Both the position numbers and the translations under genes were made by a program. A stretch of DNA of 37,034 nucleotides from Chromera velia (lineage: Eukaryota > Sar > Chromeraceae): positions 1 to 37,034 of the forward strand of contig JAHBMJ010001033.1 in assembly GCA_018398765.1 (NCBI GenBank). Reading direction: 5' to 3'. Each line of letters opens with the position of its first letter. Within the stretch, counting starts at the first letter, position 1. The notes beneath the pieces were generated by a model. That model saw only the letters and a program-made list of their open reading frames with translations, was not told the origin of the DNA and made no database searches. This document shows positions 21,626 through 31,576 of the stretch, in pieces.

Positions 21626-22933
21626 ATGTCCACCGCCTTTGCCCCTACACGTGTCCGTGCTTACTCGGAGTCTGTCCCCCCCCTCTACCGCCCGCCCGAA
21701 AGACCCCAGCCGCGCCCCCTCGCAGCCCCTCCTGAGGGAGGGACCCTCCCAGATTTCGACCTCCCTCCGCCGTCCTTCGAGGAGTCCGGCCTTGCTATGC
21801 CCAGAGGCGGGCAGTCGGGAATGCCCTTCGGGGTCTATGCCGCGTCTGCCCCTTCTGGAGGATTCCATGCCCCGGCAAGCCTCGCTGTACAAGGCGGAGG
21901 GGGCCGTCTGGACATCACCGGGGCACCTGGTCCCCCCCTCGCGCTAGATGAAGACATGGGAGACGAGGAAGAACAGTGCCAGTTCGAGATGGAAATGGAA
22001 GTAGGGGACGCCCTGCAAGCAGAGGCAGCAGGTGCCGGGGTGGCACCAACAGGAGAGGGTCTTGGGGGGGCTACAGCTCCCTTTGGTCAAATGATTGCGA
22101 ATCCTTACAGGGTGAGTGAGTGAGTGAGCGAGTGAGTGAGTGAGAGAGTGAGTAGTCACCAGTTGAAGTTTCTGATTCTTCTTTCCATTTGCGTCTCGTT
22201 TTTTCTGTTTTCTGCATCCTTCTGTTCATTCTGCCTTACAGGCCTTCTCTCTCTCTCTCTCCCCCTCACAGATTTCTGCATTGATTTCTTCGTTTCCCTC
22301 CCAGTTCGGCGACACTGATTTCTCGTGAGGAGCCCCCCCGAGAAAATATATAGTACCACCGCACGCAGCAGACATTTTTCTTGTTGTTGAAAGTGGAATA
22401 TATGCTTCGCACAAGACTGTTGAATACATCTTGATGGCCTTCTGTCTCTGTGTCTGTCACGGGCATGCTTCTGGAATGTCCCCCCGTGCATGAAGGAAGG
22501 GAAGTGCAGGACTTTCAGGAGTGTCACCAGGAAACAAATCCTTTTTCTTTCCTTCCTTCCTTCTTTCTTTCTTTTTTCTTTTCTTTCTTTCTTTCTTTCT
22601 TTCTCTCTTTCTTTCTTTCGTTCTTTCTTTCTTTTTTACTTTTTTGATTCCTTCGATCGATCTGTTTAATTGCGTGCGTGCGTGCAGGACTCTGTGTTCT
22701 CAGGAGTTGAGGATGTTCCTGGGCAGCCTTCTTCCTTTCAGGCTCACTCGCTCTCGAGTCGCCCTGCCCTTCTGGAGGCCGGGAGTGAGGGGGCTGCGGG
22801 GTTCTTCTGTGGGAGTCCTCTGTTGGACTCTTGTCTCCGTGAGATGAGGGGGACGGGGTCCTCCGGGTCGTCTCGGATCTCTGTGGGGGGGGGCGTGGGG
22901 GCTGGGCAGGAGCAGCTGGCTCCGGCCCCCTGA
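21626..22933 (+). CDS. Pro/Gly/Glu-rich protein of unknown function, 2 exons
   Basis: Exon 1 is 21626-22111 and exon 2 is 22688-22933. The intron is GT-AG (AGG|GTGAGT to GTGCGTGCAG|GAC), phase 0 on both sides, giving 243 residues and a TGA stop. The start context ACCAAGCCATGTCC is good for a eukaryote, and the frame opens MSTAFAPTRVRAYSESVPPL. Residues about 20-60 are proline-rich, about 105-125 are acidic (DEDMGDEEEQCQFEMEMEVG), and the remainder is Gly/Ala/Ser-rich. I recognise no domain, signal peptide or membrane segment; it is probably largely disordered. The intron starts with a (GTGA)n run and contains (CTTT)n. An extra small exon near 22271-22325 (pyrimidine tract, CAG, then TCTC|GTGAGG) is possible but breaks the phase with exon 2. 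Confidence 0.6.
22112..22152 (+). repeat. (GTGA)n run at the splice donor
   Basis: The intron opens with GTGAGTGAGTGAGTGAGC and continues with further GTGA units. The 5' splice consensus GTGAGT is thus present several times at 4-nt steps. Use of a downstream unit would change the reading phase. Confidence 0.85.
22545..22645 (+). repeat. (CTTT)n microsatellite
   Basis: A long CTTT run with few interruptions lies in the second half of the intron, 40-140 nt before the acceptor. It may serve as a distal pyrimidine tract. Confidence 0.9.
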
Positions 22934-24312
22934 CTGATCATGGTGGGTGAATATGGAATGAAATGAAGGAAGGAAGGAGAGGAGAGAGGGAGAAAAGAGG
23001 AAGGCATTGCTCTCTCTCGTCTCGGGCTTCGGCACGGCCTGGCCTTGTAATGATATGGAATTAAGGCAGACAGACAGATAGACAGATAGAAAGGAAGAGA
23101 GGTAGATGGGAGAGAGACAGAGACATGCAGGCATACGGGATGCTGGCAGACAGGCGGAGAGAAGGAGAAAAAGACAATCAGGCAGAGAGAGAGAAAGAGA
23201 GACAGACAGACAGACAGGCAGACGGAGGCAGACAAGTATGCAGACAGGCATGGAGGAATGGAAAGATGAAAGAACAAACAAGCACGGCGGTGGAGCGGGA
23301 GATAAGTGAATGGCATGACATGTAAACGGCAAGGAGGCAAGGAAGGAAAGAAAGAGGAGATCCCCGGAAGCGAACTGACGATCATGGGTGCTGGGCCTGC
23401 CTGCCTGCCTGCCTGCAGAATGAAAAAAGATGGTCTCTTTCTTTCTTCACTTCTTTCTTTCTTCACTTCTTTCTTTATTCCACCCGGCCATCTATGCGTG
23501 AGAGAAGAGAAACCAAAATTATTTTGCCTGCCTGCCTGCCTGCCTGCCACTGTTGCTGCTGCCTGCCCTTTTTTACTATCTGCCTAGCTGACAGAATTTG
23601 CGTTGGTGGTTCCGTTTGCCTGTGGACAGAGGAAAGCTGTCAGCAAAAAGTAAACAGGCCACGAAGACGGTCAGACAGAACACACACAAAATATCGAGCC
23701 AACCCAAGGAAGGATGTTTAATCCGAAACACAGCGTCGCCTTCACGCACACTGTCTGCAGGCGGCACGGCTAGCCAGGCCCCGGAAGGAAGGAAGGAAGA
23801 AAGGAAGGAAAGAATGTGTCCCGTCTGGCCCTAATTTCGTTTGTTTGTTTCTTTGCTCGGTTGGTTGGTTCTGTTTCTCTTGGGGTGGAAGGAAGGAGGG
23901 GTCCTGAAATGAGAACAAGCTAGGAAGCGTGGAAGGACAACCAGGTAATTGGGGGTGAAAGAAAAGAAGGAAAATAACTAACGAGAGATGGGGGCGCAGT
24001 CGGGTAGGAGAGTCAGAAGAGGATTCAGAAGAAGGACTGACTCTAAGAGGCATCTGTCTTTTCTCGTTAAGCAGGCAGGGAGGGGAGGAGGGAGGGAGGG
24101 AGGTGAGATGATACATGAGGCATTCTTGACATCTTTTTCTTCTCGTCTTTGTCTGTGTTTGTTGGCCTTTGTCTTTGTGTCTTTGCCATGCGTTTGGATG
24201 GATTGATTGTTTGTGTATGTCTGTCTGTCTGTCTGTCTGTGAAGGTCCCACATAGGTTCATTTATTTTGTTGCTGCTTTGTGTATTCGTTCGCGCTTGTG
24301 CGCGCGTGTGTA

Positions 24313-24319
24313 TGTGGTA

Positions 24320-24357
<38 letters not shown>

Positions 24358-24358
24358 T
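24313..24358. repeat. (GT)n microsatellite flanked by (TGTC)n
   Basis: An almost perfect GT run lies between TGTCTGTC tracts at about 24220-24240 and 24405-24430. The open frames across it are artefacts. Confidence 0.9.
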
Positions 24359-26059
24359 GCACGTATGTTTTTTTCTGTCTGTTTATTCGTCTCCGTGCTT
24401 CGCGTGTCTGTCTGTCTGTCTGTCTGTCTGTTTTGTCCGTCGATTGACCTGACAAGGCCGACTGACTGACTGCTCACACACATGCCTGCCTGCCTAGCTG
24501 TGCTTGTTGCGCAGAAAGGGAAAGAGAAAGAAGACCGCAGAACTCAAGAGTGTAAAAACCGGACCCTGCCACAAAAGATACTCTTCTCACTTTCCAAAAG
24601 GAAAAGCGCATATGAAGAAAGAAGAGAGAGTGAGTTATACGACCCGCGCAAGAATACGCGAAAAAAGAACTACATGCAGACGAAAAAAGAAAAGAAAGAA
24701 GGTAACAATGAAAAGAAAGATCAGACGAAAGAAAGAGTGTTCGCTTCCTAGCGTGAAGGAAGGAAGGAAGGAAGACACGAACGAACATGCAGAACAGAAC
24801 AGGGCACGACAGGAGCGAACGTGTCGTCTCTTTTGACCGATCCATCGCCTGTCTTGCGTGTCTGTCTGAAAGACAAGAAAGACCCAATTCAATTTTCCTC
24901 ACCCGCTTTCTTTCGCTCCTTTTTTTTGTCATTTACCACCCCGCCCCCCCTCTCTTTTGTCTCTGGCGCGGCAGTGGCTGGATGGGATTACTGATCGGTC
25001 GACAAAAGCAACAGAGAGAGCGGTCAAGTGATCATTCTCTATCCCTGCCGATTGCCTGAAAGTATTTTTTTATTTACGAAAGACCGAACCAACGATCGAT
25101 GCCTCCTCCCTCGTTCATTTGTTCCGATCTTGTTTGATTAATCTGATGAATTCAAACTTGCATGTCCCGTCAGTCAAATGGCAATTGATTGATTGGCTGA
25201 TGAAGGCCGGCACGCAGACTGACAGACAGACTGTCGGCAACCGGCCAGGCCTCGCACGCACACCTGGAGAAGAAAGAAGGATTTGGAAAAAACAAAAAGA
25301 AGAAGAAGAAAAGGCAACGAAGGGAGGGCAACCGGTCTTTGCCGTTGCGTGTCCCTTCCGATCAATCGATTGATTGATTGATTATTCCTTCTCGTCTGTC
25401 CGTTTTTTCGTTCCCTTTTTCTCCCCATCTGTTCTCTTTTTCTGCCCTTATTTCTGTCTTCCTTTCTTCCTTTTTCTGTTTGTCTCTCTGTCTTTCTGTT
25501 GTGTACATGCACAAAAGAAGGGAGAAGAAGAAACATACAGTCTGTCTGTCATTTTTTTTTCATTCTTCCTTTGTGGTGTCGACTCTTCCCCTTTTTCTTT
25601 CTCTCTGCCTTCGCGCCTGAATGTTGAGAGAGAGACTTCCTAGCTCCCCTCGCATTCCGACCTGCATGCAGTGCAGAGGGAGGGACGTGGTGGTATAAGG
25701 GAGGTCGTCTTTGTTTGGTACGTGTACTCGTTTGTCTGTTTGTTTTGTTTGTTTCCTCGTATGATTGCTGAACTGTTTACTTCTTCTTCGTTCTTGTGGT
25801 CTGTTCGTTGTGTCTTCTATCTGTCTCTTTTTGTTGCTGTGCCTGTGCCTGTGCCCGTTTTTTTAAATGGCTGGCGTCCGGCTGGGAGTGCTTTGGTGAC
25901 ATTGACATCGTCATTCTTTCATTGATGAGTGGCTGCTTTTGTCCTACATATTCCGTCTGTCTGTATATATGTGTTTGCGAGGTCCAACTTCGCGGAGCGA
26001 TTTTTCTTTCTGTTCATTTCATATCATGACGACCGTACTGGGGGGTGGAGGGGGGAGGG

Positions 26060-26226
26060 GGGGGCATTGCTGCTGCTGCTCGTGGCATCGTGCTGCTGCT
26101 GGTGTTGTTCTTTCTGATGGTGGGCGTGAATCTGATGGGTAGGTGAGTTGAATTGCTCCCTGGGTGTTGTCGTGAGTGAGTGCATCAATCAGTCTTCTTT
26201 CCATGTCTTTCTTTCTTTCTTTCTTG

Positions 26227-26259
<33 letters not shown>

Positions 26260-26432
26260 TTTCTTGCAGGTTTCCTTCCTTCCTGCACACTTTCTCTTCT
26301 TTGTTCTGTCCGTCCATGGCGCAAGAAAGGGAGGAAAACTCATCTCCGTCTTTCCTGGCATGCCATGCCGAGTGGAAAGGAAAAGATACGTCCATCGCTG
26401 TTGCCTGTGCACGCCTGCTTTGTTCCCTCTGA
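26060..26432 (+). other. Candidate terminal exons encoding a membrane segment
   Basis: One possible exon ends at 26142 (GGTAG|GTGAGT, phase 2) and reads GIVLLLVLFFLMVGVNLMG, a plausible transmembrane helix. A second starts at 26270 after a (TTTC)n tract and TTGCAG, in matching phase, and ends in TGA at 26430-26432; it encodes a short tail with MAQEREENSSPSFLACHAEW. The Leu/Val run derives partly from a GCT/CTG trinucleotide repeat, and no convincing upstream acceptor is visible, so this could be chance. Confidence 0.2.
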
Positions 26433-29008
26433 CACTACGCACCTGCAGGCAGGGACGCAGGCAGGCAGGCGTCTGTCTGCATGTCTGGTCGGTCAAGCTG
26501 TTTTGCGTCAGTCTTCCCGTCTGTGAGAGAGCACTGAATGAATGAAGGAAGCGGCTTGTATCTTGCGCGTGAGAGTGTGTGTGTGCACACGTTTGGGCTG
26601 GTCTGGTCTGGTCTGTTCTTCCGGCCGGATACAGGCAGGCAGGAGGGCCGGAGTGCAGAAGAACAAACGGCCCTTGCAAGCAAGACGAGAAAAGAGACAA
26701 GCTTGACAGGAGGAAAGAGAGAGAGATCATTTCATTGAGGTCAGACCAGAGAAGAAAAGAAACAGCGACAAGGGAAGTCGGGTTGACTCTAAAGACATCA
26801 CTTACTGACTTTTCACTCTTTGTGTAGCATTGAAAGCGCTGGCAGTCAGAGTGACATGGAAAGAACAAGGGCTCAAATTTGCAGAGAGGAGAGAGGTTGC
26901 TTTCAATCTGAATTGATGAGAGAAAGAAAGAAAATCTCTCGAGAAGAACGAGGGGCTGTCAGCATGACTTCACGCAGCCGGTGGCTTTGAGTCAGTGAAG
27001 CAAAGAAGACCTGCTGGCTGGTTCATTCACAGAGAGGGGAAAAGAGAGGGTGTACGGGTGGCAGCTCTCTCGTGTATGCATGAAAGGATGCGAGGGCGGA
27101 AAGAGGCAGGGTGGGTGTTGGGAGTGGATGGGGGGGGGTAGGGGGGCTCTGGACCTATCCTGACTGGCAGACGGACCGTGGTTGCATGAAGAGGAGGTGT
27201 ATGGATGGAACGGAAAGAAGCGGAAAGAAAAAAAAGCTCAAAGAGACGAATTAGAGAGAGCTTATCCTGCTTCCCCCCCTCCCTGCCTGGATGGGGGCTG
27301 TCTGTCTGCCGTTCTTCTGTCAAAGAAAAGAAAAGCATTTGTATGAATATCCATCCGTCCATCCGTGTTTCTCTTTCACTCTCTCTAGCCAGCCGTCTTG
27401 CTGTCCACCTCCCGGCTGAGAGACTTCCTTCCTTCCTGCTGTTGGGGCTCCGCGTGCCTGAGAGAGCAGAAAGAGAGAGCGACTGATCTGGCCCACAGGC
27501 ACAAAGCCAAGTTCGTTCAGTGCTTTTGTGTGGATGGGGGGATCGATGGATGGATGGCTGAGTTGCTTTGTTGATAATCTGCTTGCAGGGTCCATGGGGT
27601 GTGTGGGTTGGAGTAGCACGCAAAGTGGGGTCCTTCCTCCCTTCCTTGGTTTCTGTCTGTCTGTCTGTCTGTCTGTTTCTGTTTTTTTTTTCTTTTTTGT
27701 CTTGCTTGCTTTCTTTCTTTTGTTGTTTCTGACTTTCTGGCATGCTTCCCTTTCTTTGTGTGTGTCTCTCTACTTTCCTGTTTTTTCTGCCCTTCTCCGC
27801 TTACTCCTCTCTGGCTTCGGTTGCCTCACTCCTCCCTCCCTTTCTCCCTCCCTATACAACATCCTCCCTCCCTCCCTCCCTCCCTGCCCTCGATCCCGCT
27901 CGGTTGTTGACTTAGCACACAAGGAAGCACACTCACTACCTTCATGAGCACATGAGAGAGACATTGTGGGTCTGCATGGGTTCCGCAGCGCAAAGAAAAG
28001 ACGAAAGAGACGTCTGAGCTGAAAGAACTCTCGCCTCTCTCTCTCAACTGTGCAGAAAGAAATCGTCCGGGAGCAGGGAGAGCGAGAGAGGGGGAAGAGA
28101 GAGAGAGAGACTGTGGGAACGACACCCACTCACTCACTCTCAGCTGCTGCTATTAATATATTTTCCTGTCCTGTCTCCCCTCCTTCCCTCCCTTCTTTCC
28201 CTCCCTTGAAGAGCCTGTCCTGTCTCCCCTCCTTCCCTCCCTTCTTTCCCTTGCATGAAGAGGTACGGAAAGAGAGAATGGAACAGAAAAGATGGCGACG
28301 AGGCATGAAAGACAACGAGGGAGTTTGCTCCTTTTCCCACACATGATTTTAATGTTGCCACTCAGACCCCTTCATGCACCTGCGTCCTCTTCCCTTCCCT
28401 TTCCTTCCCTTTCCTTTGTTGTTGGCACAATCATCATGCAACCCCCAGAAGCTGTCCATGCAGACATGCAGATGACATCATGCAAGACAGGAGAGGAGAC
28501 AGCTAGGCGGACTCTCTCCCGTGTGCAGAAAAGAAAAGAAAAGAAGGGTAGGCAGGCAGGCAGGCAGGCAGGCAGCCCGGGAGAAAGGACATGCAGACGG
28601 TAGGAGGAACGTGTTCTTTCTGTTCGCACACATACTTTCTTTGAGCTTTTGTTGGTGCGCCTCTTGTCCGAAATGTCGAGGGCAGAGAGGAAGAAAGCAA
28701 AAGGGGGAAGCAGGGAGAAGGGGAGGGGGGACACGAGAGGGCTTTGCGTCTTGTCTGACTTTCTTTCGTCCACCGCTAGACTGGCTGTACGATGACGGAT
28801 AGAGAGAGAGAGAGTCCGTTTAATTGTCCCCCATCTTTCCCTCCTTGTCTTTCTCCATGATCTCCTTCCTTCACTGTCAGATCAATGCATTCGACTCATC
28901 TAAACAAAAACGCGATCGAGGGGGGTCTATCTCAAAAGAGAGAGAGATGCCAGACAACTTTCTTTGTATGAGACTCGTCCGCACGCACGTTCTTATTGCT
29001 GCCTGCCA

Positions 29009-29665
29009 GATGTTGATGAGAAGCTAGAGGGTTGGGGCGGGAATGGAATTCAGGGGAACGGCGGGAACTTTTCAAGAGAGAGAAACAAAAACAAACAAGT
29101 CGATCAGTCGGTACCTTTGGGGGCGATCGATCGATTGGCCGATGATGAACTGATCGGCTCACTCGATCACTCCAACTTGATTGATCACTTCGGTTCCTTT
29201 GCAGGATCGAATCGGCAGAGGATCGACTGACCTGATCGATGGATGGATCGATGGATCGATCCCGCGTGCTCTCTGTCTTTGCACATGCAGGGAGGGAGGG
29301 CGCAGTCGTTCGATCAAGCAGGTGTGTGTGTATGCGCATGCGTCCGTGCATGTTGGATCCATCACACGCTGTCGGACGGCAGGGGTGGGTGCATGGGAGA
29401 CGCGCGGGCGGTGGGGGGGGAACTGGGGGTTGGGGTTAAAAGAGTTGCCTGCCTGGGGGCGGGCCCTCGGGACAGCTTCCCCGCATGGGATGGGAATGTG
29501 GGAGGTCCGGTCTTGGACGTGGAGTTAGAGGAGGGCGCGGTGTGTGTACCAAAGATGAAGATGGAGGGAAAAGGGAAAAAACAAGTCCATGTAACAAAGG
29601 TCAAAAGCGATGAAGCGGTGTATAAGTACATGGCGTTGTTGTGTAGATTCATGTTTCTTTCCTAA
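29009..29665 (+). CDS. Probable 3' portion of a spliced gene, product unknown
   Basis: The best-supported part is a terminal exon of about 29383-29665 after GACGGCAG, ending in TAA. Its 94 codons have balanced composition (VGGPVLDVELEEGAVCVPKM, then KKQVHVTKVKSDEAVYKYMA). Upstream candidates are about 29009-29097 (VDEKLEGWGGNGIQGNGG, ending before GTCGATCAG) and about 29206-29321 (after TTTGCAG, ending AAGCAG|GTGTGT). The phases between the last two candidates do not join without moving a border inside the GTGTGT run, so the exact structure is unresolved. No domain is recognised, and the 5' end is not identified; it may lie anywhere in the repeat-rich DNA to the left. Confidence 0.35.
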
Positions 29666-30511
29666 CCAACCCATACCGTAGTATGGAGATCGTTTAGAGC
29701 TTTGTATCTTAATTTCTAAAATGTTTGTGGATCTAGCAAGCTTTAGAACTCCAATTCCTACTCTTACAGTCCTACTCCAATCTAGACTCCAATTCTCTAG
29801 TCCAGTTTTGATATTAATTTACACTATAGTATTTAAAACTTTTTAGAACATTGATTGATTTTGATTGATTGATTGATATGTTCCGCCCTAGGGCCTTCCC
29901 GCTATGTCTATCTGTCGCCAGAGCTAGCAGGGCGGGGCGTTCCCCAGCCTAACATCTTTATCTATGTATAGACCTAAGACGGTAGTAAGACCTTTTCAAT
30001 AGGAAAGCATAGGTTGATTTATAAATTATACTAGGAGGTCCTGTGACGTGAACTTCTGTCTCTACTAGCGAATTTTAAACTAGAAGTATAAGTAATTCAA
30101 AAACACTGACCGTTATAGTACATTATACACTTTTGCCGGCTTCTGGGCCGTTTTATCTCAGTTAAAAATTGTCTTATTATTAACTCTTATATGTAAGAGT
30201 CATCTTCAACTAAGTAGTTATGCAAACAACAGTCAGATGGGATCTACCCGTTATTCAATTAAGGCTCAGACCTAGATCGACTCTATAGGGGGGGGGCAAA
30301 CCATGGGGGGAGGGTTGAATCAATTTGCAAAGCCTGTGAAGAGAGAAGTTGGGAGAAATTGATTGATGATCCAATTTGTGAGGTAATTGCCAGGAGTCTG
30401 GGCTTGTGGAGCACTTAAGGTGACTTAACTAGAATTGGTATCGCTTAGCTCGGCGGCCTCGGCCTGCGTGAGAATGGAATGGCTCGCGGGCGCGCGCGTA
30501 GACTGACTCAT
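29666..30511. other. AT-rich gene-free segment
   Basis: No coding region is apparent. It includes a (TTGA)n tract ending in ATGTTCCGCCCTA (about 29851-29890), a boundary sequence that recurs in reverse at 36741-36791 and in near form at 1232-1244. Composition changes sharply from the gene-rich side at about 29.66 kb. Confidence 0.6.
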
Positions 30512-30761
30512 CATAGGGATGTAGGCCCTCAGCTAGTCGTAGCTGGGATCAGCTCCTACATACGGATGAAGGTTCTGTCATACATGGGTAGTTCTGCTAT
30601 CTCTGTTCTGTAAGATAAACAACAGATGTCTTCATAGAGACTGCATGCTGCACAATTGATTCCCGGCCATGCAGCATACATGTATGCGCCCTACGCACGT
30701 TATGCGCACGTACTTCATTTCATCCTGATACAACTGCTTGTCAGACCTTCACAACGCTACG
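30512..30761 (-). repeat. 3' LTR of element 2 (left copy)
   Basis: Direct-repeat partner of 33168-33421, lacking the 4-bp insertion (GCTA) near its right end. On the minus strand it lies immediately downstream of the polypurine tract. Confidence 0.85.
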
Positions 30762-30979
30762 TGCCCCCTCCCTCGAGAGTGGCGTCCCGCCACTTCATCA
30801 GCATGAGGCAATTTGATCTGAAAAAGGCGTGGTCCATACAGAACGGTCTCGAATCTATGCAAACCACCTCAAGTCATTTTCTCCTTCTTCCAGCCTTTGC
30901 TGCTGATTAGGCTTATGACGACTGATTGTAACTGATTGCAAAGCAGGCTCTCTTTTCTCACATGAAAAGCGGGATAAAA

Positions 30980-31062
30980 AATTGTTCACAGGATTTGAAC
31001 CTGGAATGCAGCAGCACATGAGATAAACTGTTTCTCTGATTGGCTAAATTTTTTAAATCCGT
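30980..31062 (-). ncRNA. Degenerate tRNA-like unit with intact B box
   Basis: On the minus strand, TAGCCAATCAGAGAAACAG (31046-31028) resembles a D-arm/A box. CAGGTTCAAATCCTG (about 31003-30989) is a perfect T-arm stem-loop containing the B box GGTTCAAATCC, followed by a T6 run like a pol III terminator. The whole is bracketed by near-perfect inverted arms (GGATTTAAAAAATT and AATTTTTTATCC). The anticodon stem does not pair and there is a 5-nt spacer where the acceptor stem should start, so this is not a functional tRNA by eye. It could be a tRNA-derived SINE head or a captured tRNA relic. Confidence 0.35.
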
Positions 31063-31576
31063 AGCCAATACAGCCATCTCTGCCTACTTCAACTCTTGCT
31101 CTCTCTTTTTTCTGATCGATCTGAATGTCTGCCTTATTCCAGCCATCATACTGCACAAACAGAGTCTTCCCTTTCTGGCCGTCACTCACTGTCAGCTCTT
31201 CTTCTCTTTCTCTCTTTGCTCTGTCTCCTTACTGCATGCCACCTGCTTCCGTCTCCTCCCTTCCTTTCTCACCCACACCGTGCCCCCTTCCTCCAACGCC
31301 GCGTCCCGCGGCCGAGCAAAGGCACGCAACGATTGAAACGATCACCGAGAAAAACAAATTGCTGCTCAACGCAGGTGGGAAAAGTACAGACATGCAGACA
31401 GAACCAAACAGACGCAAAAAACCAAAGCAACCGCGTGTTAAAACGAAATGAAAGGATGTGAACGGACAGAAAAAAAGAAGCGTTGGAATGCGACTGTGAA
31501 TGTATTCCGTCTCCAACTCTGGCCCACACACTTCATGACACACCCTTTAACGAAACGTTGCCATCGCATACTGTGC

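Larger units (their letters stand above)
22934..28980. other. Microsatellite-dominated stretch with isolated candidate exons
   Basis: I see no complete gene. Dense (CAGA)n, (CTGC)n, (GT)n, (TTTC)n, (TCTG)n and (GGAA)n tracts give many strand-biased open frames. Local sequences with splice-like borders and more balanced coding exist at 26060-26432 (plus) and 28440-28550 (plus). They could be exons of a gene with large repeat-filled introns that also includes the exons near 29.0-29.67 kb. Confidence 0.4.

Noticed and set aside
30980..31062. Functional tRNA gene
   Set aside because: The T-arm is perfect, but the anticodon stem does not pair and the acceptor stem is displaced by a spacer. It is listed only as tRNA-like.
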